Shown: positions 6,539-15,059 of the stretch, in pieces
Position numbering within the stretch: position 1 is the first letter of the stretch
How the letters are laid out: each line of letters starts with the position of its first letter
Source of the DNA: Limosilactobacillus sp.
GTDB lineage: Bacteria; Bacillota; Bacilli; Lactobacillales; Lactobacillaceae
Length of the DNA: 37,332 bases
Assembly (NCBI GenBank): GCA_030530845.1
Contig: JAUMUE010000015.1
Coordinates: forward strand, 1-37,332
Direction of reading: 5' to 3'
Notes under the pieces: model-generated
The model's input: only the letters and a program-made list of their open reading frames with translations
Database searches by the model: none
What the model was told of the DNA's origin: nothing
Position numbers and translations under genes: made by a program

Positions 6539-8185
6539 ATGAAACCAATCATTCACTTTATGGTCGAAAACCAGACCTTCACATTGTTTATTTGTGTGGC
6601 GCTTGGATTTGCGCTTGGTAATTACAAAATCGCCGGACGATTCAACATGGGTGCAACGGTGGGGACACTGGTTGTAACTTTGATTGTCGGACAAATTGGA
6701 GCTTTCCCACGAAATGAAATGCTCGGGACGATCTTCTTCGGAGCCTTCATGTTCTCGGTCGGATACCGGATCGGACCACAGCTGATGGTCAGCCTGAAGA
6801 TTTTCGGAATTCGGATCGTGATCGCCAGTCTCTTCTGGATGCTGGTCGCATTTGGTGTCTCATGGGGCCTCTTCGTCGCGTTCAAAGTCGGGCCGGGTGT
6901 CGCTGCCGGGATTATCTCTGGTTCATTGACACAGTCGGCAACTCTGGCCAGCTCCCTGCAGACGATCAGTTCACTGCCGGTGAGTGATGCGGTCAAGGCT
7001 ACGTACGAGTCGCAGATGCCGGTTGCGTACGCTTTGACCTATGTATTTGGTACCCTGGGTGTCATCATTTTCCTGCGTGACCTCTCACCAAAGATTACCG
7101 GGATCGAGATTCCAGAACAGGGTCCACGAATGGCGCGGCGTTACCACTTCCACGCGAAGAATCCTAACCCTACTTGGCGGCGGACTTACGAGATCAATGA
7201 AGGTTCTCCATTAGTCGGCAAGTCAATTGCAGAATTTAACGAATGGTCTGAATACCACTTGATCGCACTGGCGGCCTTTCATAATGATGAGATGACCGAC
7301 CACCTGGAATACGTGATCCAACCAGGCGACCTGGTGACTGTTATTGGATACGCGGTCTACTACGATCGTTTGCACGGGGTGAAGGCAATCAAGGAAGTTC
7401 TGACGCCAACCAACGCGCCAAAGGAACAAAAATTTGTGATCGGTCGTAACTTCAAGCCGGTCCAAATTGCGATCTTGCGTCAACATGGTGTTTTCATTAA
7501 TATTCAAGATCCTAACACCGGGGCAGAGCAGTTGGTCAACCAATTGCGCCCTGGTAGCGTGATTTCCGTGACTGGTAACACTTCACGGACTTCTAAGATC
7601 CTGAAGATGATGGGACGCTGGCACACGAGCGAAGATGCTGTGAACTACACATTGTTCGCTCTGGGGATTGGTGGCGCTTCCCTTTTAGGACTTCTTGGGA
7701 TAAAATTAAATGGTATCCCATTGCAACTTGGTAACGGTACAGCGGCGTTGATCATGGGTCTTTTCTTGAGTACCTGGATCAGTCGCCACCACGATTACAA
7801 GTCGATTCCACGAAACATCATGTCATTCTGCCAAAACGTTGGTCTGACAATCTTCGTGGGGACAGTCGGATTGCAATCAGCCCAAGCCTTCACGTCCGCT
7901 ATCAAGTCGCTTGGATGGGGTGTCTTATTCATCGGTGCGGTGGTTACGATTGCACCACACCTGTTGACACTCCTCTTCGGACGTTACGTATTAAAAATTG
8001 AACCACTGGCATTGATTGGTGCCTTGACTGGTTCAGGCACGAGTGCAGCTTCAATGAGCGAAGTTGTTCAAAAGGCAGGTCCTGAAGGTGGGGCTTACTT
8101 TGCGGCCGCATTTACACCAGCATTCGTTGTTGGTAACATTGGTATTACCTTGCTAGGCCCAGTTTTCGTTGCGTTACTGGCTTAG
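6539..8185 (+). CDS. aspT: AspT/YidE-type aspartate transporter with TrkA-C domains
   Basis: A 548-residue membrane protein of the aspartate:alanine antiporter (AAE/AspT) family. Two hydrophobic halves (about 1-185 and 365-548) are internal repeats, each ending in a GSLTQSAT or GSGTSAAS type loop. They flank a cytoplasmic region with two TrkA-C-like regulatory domains (about 205-360; EGSPLVGKSIAEF and PGSVISVTGN stretches). Length matches AspT (about 540). In Tetragenococcus AspT is paired with an aspartate decarboxylase. No decarboxylase is seen here, and an aspartate racemase follows after 25 bases. I infer that it moves aspartate for cross-bridge synthesis, but substrate and direction are not proven. 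Confidence 0.8.
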   Translation: MKPIIHFMVENQTFTLFICVALGFALGNYKIAGRFNMGATVGTLVVTLIVGQIGAFPRNEMLGTIFFGAFMFSVGYRIGPQLMVSLKIFGIRIVIASLFWMLVAFGVSWGLFVAFKVGPGVAAGIISGSLTQSATLASSLQTISSLPVSDAVKATYESQMPVAYALTYVFGTLGVIIFLRDLSPKITGIEIPEQGPRMARRYHFHAKNPNPTWRRTYEINEGSPLVGKSIAEFNEWSEYHLIALAAFHNDEMTDHLEYVIQPGDLVTVIGYAVYYDRLHGVKAIKEVLTPTNAPKEQKFVIGRNFKPVQIAILRQHGVFINIQDPNTGAEQLVNQLRPGSVISVTGNTSRTSKILKMMGRWHTSEDAVNYTLFALGIGGASLLGLLGIKLNGIPLQLGNGTAALIMGLFLSTWISRHHDYKSIPRNIMSFCQNVGLTIFVGTVGLQSAQAFTSAIKSLGWGVLFIGAVVTIAPHLLTLLFGRYVLKIEPLALIGALTGSGTSAASMSEVVQKAGPEGGAYFAAAFTPAFVVGNIGITLLGPVFVALLA

Positions 8186-8210
8186 TGGGGAAGAAAAGAG
8201 GATTTATTTA

Positions 8211-8930
8211 ATGAAAAAGTTCTTTACAGTTTTAGGTGGGATGGGGACCCTTGCAACAGAAAGTTATGTGCGGATCCTCGACAAGCGTACGCCAATCACA
8301 TGTGACCAAGACTACCTGGATTACATTGTTGTGAACCACGCGAGCGTTCCTGACCGGACTGAGTGGATTTTGGACCACAGCAAGCCTGATTATAATGTCG
8401 ATTTGATTGAAGACATCAAACAACAAAGCCTGTTGAAACCTGAATTCTTCGTTTTGATTTGCAACACCGCGCACTACGCCTTTGATAAGTTGCAAGCAGC
8501 CACTGATATTCCAATTCTTAACATGTTGGAAGAAACGGTCGCTGATATCAAGAACATCAAGCCTGGTGCCAAGAAGGTTGGTCTGCTGGCGACCCGTGGT
8601 ACTGTAGAATCCGGACTTTACGACAAGTACATTACGGAGGCTGGTTATGAAGAAATCAAGCCAACTCCTGAAATTGTCGATATGACCGAAGATCTGATTT
8701 ACCATGATATCAAGGAAGCAGGTCACTCAGATGGTGCTAAGTTCCACGAATTAGTGCGTAAGATGGTAGAAGAACAAGGTGCCGAAGTGGTAATCCTTGG
8801 TTGTACCGAATTGTCATACGCACAAGAAATGAACCCTGAAACGACCTACCCAGTTGCCGATTCACAATCAATTATTGTTGACCGGTCACTTGAATTGGGT
8901 ATGAAAACACAGGGTCGCAAGCAAAATTAG
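8211..8930 (+). CDS. racD: Aspartate racemase (Asp/Glu racemase family)
   Basis: A 239-residue cytoplasmic, cofactor-independent racemase interconverting L- and D-aspartate. Both catalytic cysteines are present: C84 in LICNTAH and C198 in LGCTELSYA. The N-terminal GGMGTLATESY loop matches aspartate rather than glutamate racemases. The start at 8211 is set by AGAGGA at 8197-8202; an in-frame start at 8169 would overlap the previous gene and lacks a ribosome site. It is the second gene of the aspT operon and close to the D-aspartate ligase gene, so its likely role is supplying D-aspartate for the peptidoglycan cross-bridge. A strong terminator follows. Confidence 0.88.
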   Translation: MKKFFTVLGGMGTLATESYVRILDKRTPITCDQDYLDYIVVNHASVPDRTEWILDHSKPDYNVDLIEDIKQQSLLKPEFFVLICNTAHYAFDKLQAATDIPILNMLEETVADIKNIKPGAKKVGLLATRGTVESGLYDKYITEAGYEEIKPTPEIVDMTEDLIYHDIKEAGHSDGAKFHELVRKMVEEQGAEVVILGCTELSYAQEMNPETTYPVADSQSIIVDRSLELGMKTQGRKQN

Positions 8931-8941
8931 CTAATTTAATT

Positions 8942-8981
8942 AAGTAGGTAAGCGAAACAAACTTTGCTTATCTACTTTTTT
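8942..8981 (+). terminator. Terminator of the aspT-racD operon
   Basis: AAGTAGGTAAGC (8942-8953) pairs with GCTTATCTACTT (8966-8977), with one G-U pair, followed by six T. Confidence 0.9.
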
Positions 8982-8998
8982 GTTTAACGTGGACTAAA

Positions 8999-9030
8999 AT
9001 TGGTATAGGTCATTAAAAACGTGATAAAAT
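8999..9030 (+). promoter_or_regulatory. Promoter of the GntR gene with dre-like operator
   Basis: An extended -10, TGA then TAAAAT (9025-9030), with TTGGTA (9000-9005) as a possible -35 at a long 19-base spacing. ATTGGTATAGGTCATT (8999-9014) resembles the operator of NagR/DasR-type GntR regulators (core TGGTNTAGACCA; two core positions differ) and overlaps the -35, which suggests autoregulation. Confidence 0.45.
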
Positions 9031-9078
9031 ATAGCTATTGTTTTATTGACAGTTTTAATTGGCATAAGGAGGAAAATA

Positions 9079-9780
9079 ATGGGTTCACCGGTCTACATTC
9101 AAATCCACAATCAGTTAAGAGAAAATATTGAAAATGGAAAATGGCGTGTCGGACAAAAGATCCCTGCAGAACGTGAGCTGGCCAGTCAATTTGACGTGAG
9201 CCGGATGACGTTGCGCCAAGCCATCCAAGCACTGGTGGATGAAGGAATCTTAGAACGGCGGGTTGGCTCTGGGACATTCGTGGCTAACCGCAAAGTTCAG
9301 GAAAAGATGGCCGGTGTGACAAGTTTCACCGAACTGATGACCGCTACCGGAAAGACGCCTTCGAGCAAGACGATTTCATATCACTTGACGGTCCCATCAC
9401 AGACTGAGATTGAGAAGCTCCAATTAAAGTCTGATGAACAGGTTCTGCGGATGGAGCGAGTTCGTTCTGGAAATGACGTGCCGATCTGCTACGAAATTGC
9501 GACGGTACCCGCCAAGCTGGTCGAAAAGTTCAGTCGGGAAGAAATTACCACTTCCTTCTACAAGACACTAGAGACTAAGGCCAACCTCTATCCAGGTCAC
9601 GCTGTACAACATATTTCGGCAACTACGGCGACAGAACGGATTGCCACTTACCTGAACATCAAGCGTGGAGATCCACTTTTGCAGATGACGCAACTGTCCT
9701 ACCTGCAAGACGGTCGACCATTTGAGTATGTTCACACACAATACGTGGGATCACGATTTGAATTTGTGCTCGAAAAATAG
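9079..9780 (+). CDS. GntR/HutC-family regulator (NagR-like)
   Basis: A 233-residue DNA-binding regulator. Residues about 1-68 form the GntR winged helix-turn-helix, with PAERELASQFDVSRMTLRQA as the recognition motif and the wing ending in GSGTFVAN. Residues about 85-230 form a UTRA effector domain, with TSFTELM, RMERVRSGNDVPICYE and ending FEYVHTQYVGSRFEF. The overall pattern resembles Bacillus NagR (YvoA), which senses amino-sugar phosphates. The effector here is not proven. The start at 9079 follows AAGGAGG at 9066-9072. No sugar genes are adjacent. The next gene, pncB, begins 89 bases on with its own possible promoter. A NagR-like operator lies in its own promoter. Confidence 0.82.
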   Translation: MGSPVYIQIHNQLRENIENGKWRVGQKIPAERELASQFDVSRMTLRQAIQALVDEGILERRVGSGTFVANRKVQEKMAGVTSFTELMTATGKTPSSKTISYHLTVPSQTEIEKLQLKSDEQVLRMERVRSGNDVPICYEIATVPAKLVEKFSREEITTSFYKTLETKANLYPGHAVQHISATTATERIATYLNIKRGDPLLQMTQLSYLQDGRPFEYVHTQYVGSRFEFVLEK

Positions 9781-9802
9781 TCTTTAATACGAGCGTAAAT
9801 GT

Positions 9803-9811
9803 TGTTATATT
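9803..9811 (+). promoter_or_regulatory. Possible extended -10 promoter of pncB
   Basis: TGT followed by TATATT (9806-9811). No clear -35 box is seen. It lies 58 bases before the pncB start. Confidence 0.35.
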
Positions 9812-9869
9812 AATAGCAATCAAAATTTGCAACCACGTACTATTTGTTATTTTGAAGGGAATTAGAATC

Positions 9870-11348
9870 ATGAAATACAATTATCCAGATGATAGCTTTG
9901 CTTTGCATACTGATGCTTATGAGTTGAGCATGATGCAAACATTTTGGAAGCAAGGTCTGGGGAATCGCAAGGCCGTTTTTGAAACATTCTTCCGTAAGAT
10001 GCCATTCGAAAACGGTTATGCAGTCTACGTTGGGCTCAGCCACATTATCGATTACATCAAGAAACTCCACTTCACTGACACGGACATTGAATATCTGAAG
10101 TCCACGAACCAGTTTGATCCAGAATTTCTGGAGTACCTCCGCAACTTTAAGTTCACTGGTTCATTACGCAGTTTTGAAGAAGGGGACTTTGTGTTTGCTC
10201 ACGAGCCAATTCTGCAAATCGAAACGACAATTCTAGAAGGCCAATTAATCGAAACGGCCATCTTGAACATTTTGAATTACCAAATCATGGTCGCTACTAA
10301 AGCTGCGCGGATTCGTTCTGCAGTAGGTGACCAAAGCGTGATGGAATTTGGTACCCGCCGTGCGCAAGAATTTGATGCTTCAATCTGGGGAACCCGGGCT
10401 GCCTACATCGGTGGTTTTAATTCCACCAGTAACGTCCGCGCCGGTAAGCTCTTCGGTATTCCAATTTCAGGTACCCACGCACACGCACTCGTTCAAGCCT
10501 ACATGAGCGATTACGAAGCATTTAAGGCCTACGCCGAAACGCACCATGATTGTGTCTTCCTCGTTGATACCTTCGACACGTTGAAGAGTGGTGTTCCAAA
10601 CGCTATCCGGGTCGCAAAGGAATTTGGTGATAAGATCAACTTCCTCGGTGTCCGGATTGATAGTGGTGATATGGCATACTTGTCCAAACGTGTCCGCGTG
10701 ATGTTAGATGAAGCCGGATTCCCTGATGCTAAGATTATTGCTTCCAACGGTTTAGACGAAAAGACGATCCAAAACCTGAAGATGCAGGGTGCCAAGATCG
10801 ACGTTTGGGGTATCGGTACCAAGCTGATTACCGCCTACGACCAACCAACTCTGGGTGCGGTCTACAAGATGGTTTCCTTCGAGGACAAAGACGGCAAGAT
10901 GGTTGACACGATCAAGATTTCTAACAACGTCACCAAGATGTCTACGCCAGGCAAGAAGCAGGTTTGGCGGATTAATGACCGCAGCGACGGCAAGAGCGAG
11001 GGGGACTACATCACGCTGTACGATGAAGACCCACGCCAAGAGAAGACGCTGAACATGTTCAACCCAAACTTCCCTCTGCAACAAAAGGACGTTACTGACT
11101 TTACTGCCCGCCCAATGCTGAAGGATATTTTCAAAGACGGTGAACTCGTATACGAAGAGCCAAGTCTTGATGAAATTCGTGACCACCGAAACGCCAGCCT
11201 GGCAGCTCTCTGGGATGAATACAAGCGTGACTTGAACCCTGAAGTTTACCCAGTTGACCTTTCACAACGCTGTTACGACAACAAGATGAAGCTGATACAC
11301 CAAGTTAACAACTATGTTAAGACACTTGGTCGCAAGGAGGAAAAATAA
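9870..11348 (+). CDS. pncB: Nicotinate phosphoribosyltransferase
   Basis: A 492-residue cytoplasmic enzyme of NAD salvage that makes nicotinate mononucleotide from nicotinate and PRPP with ATP. The N-terminus [20 protein letters not shown] is typical of the Gram-positive form, as are [11 protein letters not shown] (about 157-167) and [12 protein letters not shown] near 197-208, which contains the histidine that is phosphorylated in the family. The start at 9870 follows GAAGGGA at 9854-9860, in preference to an upstream in-frame TTG. Its stop overlaps the nadE start by one base (TAATG), so the two salvage steps are translationally coupled. Confidence 0.93.
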   Translation: MKYNYPDDSFALHTDAYELSMMQTFWKQGLGNRKAVFETFFRKMPFENGYAVYVGLSHIIDYIKKLHFTDTDIEYLKSTNQFDPEFLEYLRNFKFTGSLRSFEEGDFVFAHEPILQIETTILEGQLIETAILNILNYQIMVATKAARIRSAVGDQSVMEFGTRRAQEFDASIWGTRAAYIGGFNSTSNVRAGKLFGIPISGTHAHALVQAYMSDYEAFKAYAETHHDCVFLVDTFDTLKSGVPNAIRVAKEFGDKINFLGVRIDSGDMAYLSKRVRVMLDEAGFPDAKIIASNGLDEKTIQNLKMQGAKIDVWGIGTKLITAYDQPTLGAVYKMVSFEDKDGKMVDTIKISNNVTKMSTPGKKQVWRINDRSDGKSEGDYITLYDEDPRQEKTLNMFNPNFPLQQKDVTDFTARPMLKDIFKDGELVYEEPSLDEIRDHRNASLAALWDEYKRDLNPEVYPVDLSQRCYDNKMKLIHQVNNYVKTLGRKEEK

Positions 11349-12175
11349 TGCGTAAGTTACAAGAAGAAATCATTGCTGCATTAGACGTTAAGCCAGAAGT
11401 TGACCCCGAAGCCGAAGTTAACGCCCGGGTGCAATTCATCGCTGACTACCTTAAGAAGACGGGGATGAAGGTTCTTGTGCTCGGAATCTCAGGTGGTCAA
11501 GATTCAAGCTTAGCCGGCCGTTTGAGCCAATTAGCGGTGGAAAAGATGCGCAAGGAAAGCGGGGATGACGGATACAAGTTCATCGCCGTCCGTCTGCCAT
11601 ACGGTGAACAAGCCGACGAATCTGATGCAATGATGGCTATTAACGACTTCATCCGCCCAGACGAAACAGTGCGTGTAAACATCAAGCCCGCTACCGACGC
11701 CATGGTGGCATCACTGGAAGAAGCCGGTGCGGAAATTAGTGATTTCAACAAGGGTAACATTAAGGCCCGTGAACGGATGATTGTGCAATACGGGATTGCC
11801 GGTGCTCACCGCGGTACTGTTGTCGGCACTGACCACGCTGCTGAAGCGGTCACCGGATTTTACACGAAGTTCGGGGATGGTGGTGCTGACCTGACACCAT
11901 TATTTGGACTCGACAAGCGCCAAGGAAAAGCCCTGCTCGAATACCTTGGTGCACCAGCTCACTTATACGAAAAGACACCAACTGCTGATCTGGAAGACGA
12001 TCGCCCAATGCTGGCGGACGAAGAAGCACTCGGTGTACGCTACCAAGACATCGACAACTACCTGGAAGGCCGGGAAGTAGAAGATGACGCTGCTGAAAAG
12101 ATCGAAGCTTGGTACAACCGCACTAAGCACAAGCGTCACCTGCCAGTTGCACCTGCTGATACCTGGTGGAAGTAA
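11348..12175 (+). CDS. nadE: Ammonia-dependent NAD+ synthetase
   Basis: A 275-residue cytoplasmic enzyme that amidates nicotinate adenine dinucleotide to NAD with ATP and ammonia. The P-loop SGGQDSS lies at residues 48-54. The deamido-NAD-binding region [20 protein letters not shown] and the C-terminal [10 protein letters not shown] are as expected. There is no glutaminase domain, so it is the short, ammonia-using form. The ribosome site AAGGAGG is inside the end of pncB. A nadD adenylyltransferase gene, needed between the two steps, is not in this window. Confidence 0.95.
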   Translation: MRKLQEEIIAALDVKPEVDPEAEVNARVQFIADYLKKTGMKVLVLGISGGQDSSLAGRLSQLAVEKMRKESGDDGYKFIAVRLPYGEQADESDAMMAINDFIRPDETVRVNIKPATDAMVASLEEAGAEISDFNKGNIKARERMIVQYGIAGAHRGTVVGTDHAAEAVTGFYTKFGDGGADLTPLFGLDKRQGKALLEYLGAPAHLYEKTPTADLEDDRPMLADEEALGVRYQDIDNYLEGREVEDDAAEKIEAWYNRTKHKRHLPVAPADTWWK

Positions 12176-12192
12176 CCGACGACGGAGGATTT

Positions 12193-14364
12193 ATGGATTC
12201 ACAAACACTGCAAATTGTTAGCAAAAACTTGCCTGACCTGCGCCAAAGCCAGGTTGAAGCGGCCCTGAAGTTGATGGATGAGGGGAACACCATCCCATTC
12301 ATCGCCCGGTATAGAAAGGAAATGACCGGGACGCTTGATGAAGTTCAACTCCAAGAAATCCGCGACGAATACCGTCATGTCACGAGTCTGCGGGAACGAA
12401 AGGAATCTGTCATCAACAGTATTCAGGAGCAAGGGAAGCTGACGCCAGAGCTGGAAAAGGCAATTCAAGAATCCACTGACCTGCAAACCGTGGAAGACTT
12501 GTACCTTCCATACAAGCAAAAGCGGCAAACCAAGGCACAAAAGGCTCGTGAAGCAGGCCTGGCTCCACTGGCAAACTGGCTTTTAACCTACCCAGATGAC
12601 GATCTGAAGTCTAAGGCAGCTGAGTTCGTTAATGACGATGTAGAAGACGCAGACGCCGCTTTGGAAGGCGCACACGAAATTCTCGCCGAAGCCATCAGTG
12701 AAATGATCACAGTCCGCTCCTGGTTACGTAATTTCACCACAACCCGCGGGATGATGGTGACGAGCGTGAAGAAGGACGGGGAAGAGGCAGACGAATTGAA
12801 GACCTACAAGCAGTACTACGATTTCTCCGGTGCCGTGAAGGACTTGAATTCATACCAGGTTCTGGCAATTAACCGTGGTGAAAAGGAAAATGTCATCAGT
12901 GTTAAGATCGTGGCTGACGAAGAATTGGTGATGAACTACCTTAAGTTCCGTCTGATCCGGACTAAGAAGCGCAATGCTGCAACGGAATTCATTACTGAGG
13001 CCGCTGCGGATGCCTACAAGCGTTTCTTAGGACCATCAATCGAGCGTGAACTCCGCCGTCAATTGACTGAAGACGCCGACCAACAAGCCATCAAGGTGTT
13101 TGGTGAAAACCTCTACCACCTGCTGATGCAAGCGCCAATTAAAGGCAAGGTCGTTCTTGGATTTGACCCCGCATACCGGACAGGGTGCAAGCTCGCCGTA
13201 TTGGATGAAAACGGAAAGTTCCTGACAAAGGCCGTTATTTACCCTCACAAGCCAGCGCCAGAAAAGCAACGGGCGGTAGCGGAAAGTGAATTTATCGACC
13301 TGCTCGAAAAGTACAATGTCGAGATGATCGCGATTGGTAACGGGACCGCAAGTCGTGAATCTGAACAATTCGTTGCTGAAGCTCTCAAGAAGGTTTCACG
13401 TCCCATCTTTTATGTGATTGTGAACGAAGCCGGTGCCTCAGTCTATTCTGCCAGCCAGGAAGCGCGTGACGAGTTCCCTGACCTCCACGTCGAACAACGG
13501 AGTGCCATAAGTATTGGACGCCGTCTGCAAGATCCTCTGGCCGAATTAGTAAAGATCGATCCGCAATCAATCGGGGTCGGTCAATACCAACATGATTTGC
13601 CAAAGAAGGAACTTTCTGGTGAATTGGATGCGGTAGTTGAACGGGCTGTTAACCGGGTAGGTGTCAACCTCAACACGGCGAGTTACCAACTGCTCACCCA
13701 AATCTCTGGTTTGAACAAGACGATCGCCAAAAACATCGTCAAATACCGTGATGACAATGGTAAGTACACTAACCGGAAACAATTGAAGGAAGTGCCACGG
13801 CTGGGGCCAAAAGCTTATCAACAATCTGTCGGTTTCCTCCGTATCGTTAACGGTGAAAACCCACTTGATAACACTGATGTTCACCCAGAAAGCTACAGCA
13901 TCGCTACTAAGATGATGGAAGCTGCCGACGTCTCCGTGGCTGACCTGGGAAGTGCGGACGCAACTAAGCGTTTGAAGAAGCTTAAAGTGGCCGATTTCGT
14001 GACTGACAAGGCCGGGGATGAAACGGTCAAGGATATTGTCGACTCACTGCAAAAGCCGGGCCGGGACTTCCGTGATCAAATGCCTGCACCACTCCTGCGT
14101 AAGGACGTCATGACGATGGAAGACTTGAAGCCGGGGATGCAACTACAAGGGACCGTCCGGAATGTCGTTGATTTCGGTGCCTTTGTGGACATTGGTGTGA
14201 AGCACGATGGACTGGTCCACATCTCCAAGATGACCAAGAAGTATACTGATGACCCACGCTCTGTAGTGTCCGTTGGTGATATTGTCGATGTCTGGATCGA
14301 TAGCGTGGATCTGGACCGGCAAAGAATTCAACTGACAATGTTGGAACCAAAGAACAATGACTAA
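12193..14364 (+). CDS. tex: Tex-family S1 RNA-binding protein
   Basis: A 723-residue cytoplasmic nucleic-acid-binding protein, a bacterial relative of Spt6. Order: an N-terminal helical Tex region; a YqgF/RNase H-like domain from about 318 (VLGFDPAYRTGCKLAVLD); a helix-hairpin-helix pair at about 492-545 (NTASYQLLTQISGLNKTIAK); and an S1 domain at about 646-715 (GTVRNVVDFGAFVDIGV). Length is normal. The start at 12193 follows GGAGGA at 12184-12189. It lies 17 bases after nadE and overlaps the next gene by 8 bases, so it is probably part of a pncB-nadE-tex-sprT transcript. The role is broad (transcription and RNA handling) and not tied to NAD salvage. Confidence 0.93.
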   Translation: MDSQTLQIVSKNLPDLRQSQVEAALKLMDEGNTIPFIARYRKEMTGTLDEVQLQEIRDEYRHVTSLRERKESVINSIQEQGKLTPELEKAIQESTDLQTVEDLYLPYKQKRQTKAQKAREAGLAPLANWLLTYPDDDLKSKAAEFVNDDVEDADAALEGAHEILAEAISEMITVRSWLRNFTTTRGMMVTSVKKDGEEADELKTYKQYYDFSGAVKDLNSYQVLAINRGEKENVISVKIVADEELVMNYLKFRLIRTKKRNAATEFITEAAADAYKRFLGPSIERELRRQLTEDADQQAIKVFGENLYHLLMQAPIKGKVVLGFDPAYRTGCKLAVLDENGKFLTKAVIYPHKPAPEKQRAVAESEFIDLLEKYNVEMIAIGNGTASRESEQFVAEALKKVSRPIFYVIVNEAGASVYSASQEARDEFPDLHVEQRSAISIGRRLQDPLAELVKIDPQSIGVGQYQHDLPKKELSGELDAVVERAVNRVGVNLNTASYQLLTQISGLNKTIAKNIVKYRDDNGKYTNRKQLKEVPRLGPKAYQQSVGFLRIVNGENPLDNTDVHPESYSIATKMMEAADVSVADLGSADATKRLKKLKVADFVTDKAGDETVKDIVDSLQKPGRDFRDQMPAPLLRKDVMTMEDLKPGMQLQGTVRNVVDFGAFVDIGVKHDGLVHISKMTKKYTDDPRSVVSVGDIVDVWIDSVDLDRQRIQLTMLEPKNND

Positions 14365-14809
14365 CGAACAATTACAATCACTGGTCGAAAAGTGGTCGCT
14401 GGAATATTTCCACCGGCCATTTTTGCACCAGGCATACTTTAATAAACGCTTGCGGACGACAGGTGGACGCTATCATCTGAATGACGTGCACATCGATATC
14501 AACCCATTGATGTACACGGAATTCGATCTCGATAACCTCAAAAAAGTCGTCTTGCATGAACTTTGTCACTATCACTTGCACCAAACCGGGCATGATTTTC
14601 ACCATCGGAGCCAAGAATTCAAAAAATTATTGGCCCAAGTTGGTGGCTCACGATACGCACCAGCGACTAGTAAACGGGAAAAAACGAAAAAAATTCGGTG
14701 GATTTACCAGTGTTCTGGATGTGGCGTAATCGTTGCTAGACAGCGCCGTTTCAACACTTCACGCTATGTTTGTCGACGGTGCGGAAAACATTTTTTGCTA
14801 AAAAATTAA
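14357..14809 (+). CDS. SprT-like zinc metalloprotein
   Basis: A 150-residue SprT-family protein. The zinc protease motif HELCH (H67, E68, H71) lies in VVLHELCHYHLHQTGHDF. A C-terminal zinc ribbon has C119, C122, C139 and C142. The N-terminal FHRPFLHQAYFNKRLRTTGG is typical of the YpjP/SprT-like proteins of bacilli and lactobacilli. Eukaryotic SPRTN cuts DNA-protein crosslinks. The bacterial role is not established, so none is claimed. Its start ATG overlaps the tex stop by 8 bases (ATGACTAA) and lacks a good ribosome site, which suggests translational coupling to tex. Confidence 0.88.
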   Translation: MTNEQLQSLVEKWSLEYFHRPFLHQAYFNKRLRTTGGRYHLNDVHIDINPLMYTEFDLDNLKKVVLHELCHYHLHQTGHDFHHRSQEFKKLLAQVGGSRYAPATSKREKTKKIRWIYQCSGCGVIVARQRRFNTSRYVCRRCGKHFLLKN

Positions 14810-14817
14810 AAAAGTGC

Positions 14818-14846
14818 TTGTCAATGAGTAGTGGGGTTGATATAAT
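14818..14846 (+). promoter_or_regulatory. Promoter of tRNA-Leu
   Basis: TTGTCA (14818-14823), a 17-base spacer ending TGA, and TATAAT (14841-14846). The tRNA begins 14 bases later. Confidence 0.88.
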
Positions 14847-14859
14847 ACTATTTGTTGAT

Positions 14860-14944
14860 GCGGCCGTGGCGGAACTGGCAGACGCGTAAGATTAAGGATC
14901 TTATGGTCGTTTAGACCGTGGAGGTTCAAGTCCTCTCGGCCGCA
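14860..14944 (+). tRNA. tRNA-Leu (AAG)
   Basis: An 85-base class II tRNA with acceptor arms GCGGCCG and CGGCCGC, discriminator A and a long variable arm. The anticodon stem TAAGA/TCTTA encloses TTAAGGA, so position 34 is A and the anticodon is AAG. Most bacteria use GAG for this codon box. A34 in tRNA-Leu is known from some Lactobacillales. Confidence 0.93.
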
Positions 14945-14949
14945 CTACT

Positions 14950-14990
14950 AAAACACCTGACTAATTATTAGTCAGGTGTTTTTTTATTTT
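14950..14990 (+). terminator. Terminator of tRNA-Leu
   Basis: A 15-bp stem (14950-14964 with 14968-14982) built on ACACCTGACTAA, a 3-base loop, and a long T-rich tail. Confidence 0.93.
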
Positions 14991-15023
14991 TTTATTTTAC
15001 TATTATCGGGAGAGTTAAAACGA

Positions 15024-15038
15024 TATACTTGGTATAAG
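15024..15038 (+). promoter_or_regulatory. Possible promoter of lacLM
   Basis: Two overlapping choices: TATACT (15024-15029), or the extended -10 TGG then TATAAG (15033-15038). Neither has a good -35. TACTT and AAGTA form a small inverted repeat around GGTAT and could be an operator. No convincing cre site is seen here. Confidence 0.4.
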
Positions 15039-15059
15039 TAAAAATGAGGAGGATTCCTA

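Noticed and set aside
6410-6694. Minus-strand open frame across the ligase terminator and aspT start
   Set aside because: It crosses a terminator and a promoter, has no recognisable domain, and is a shadow.
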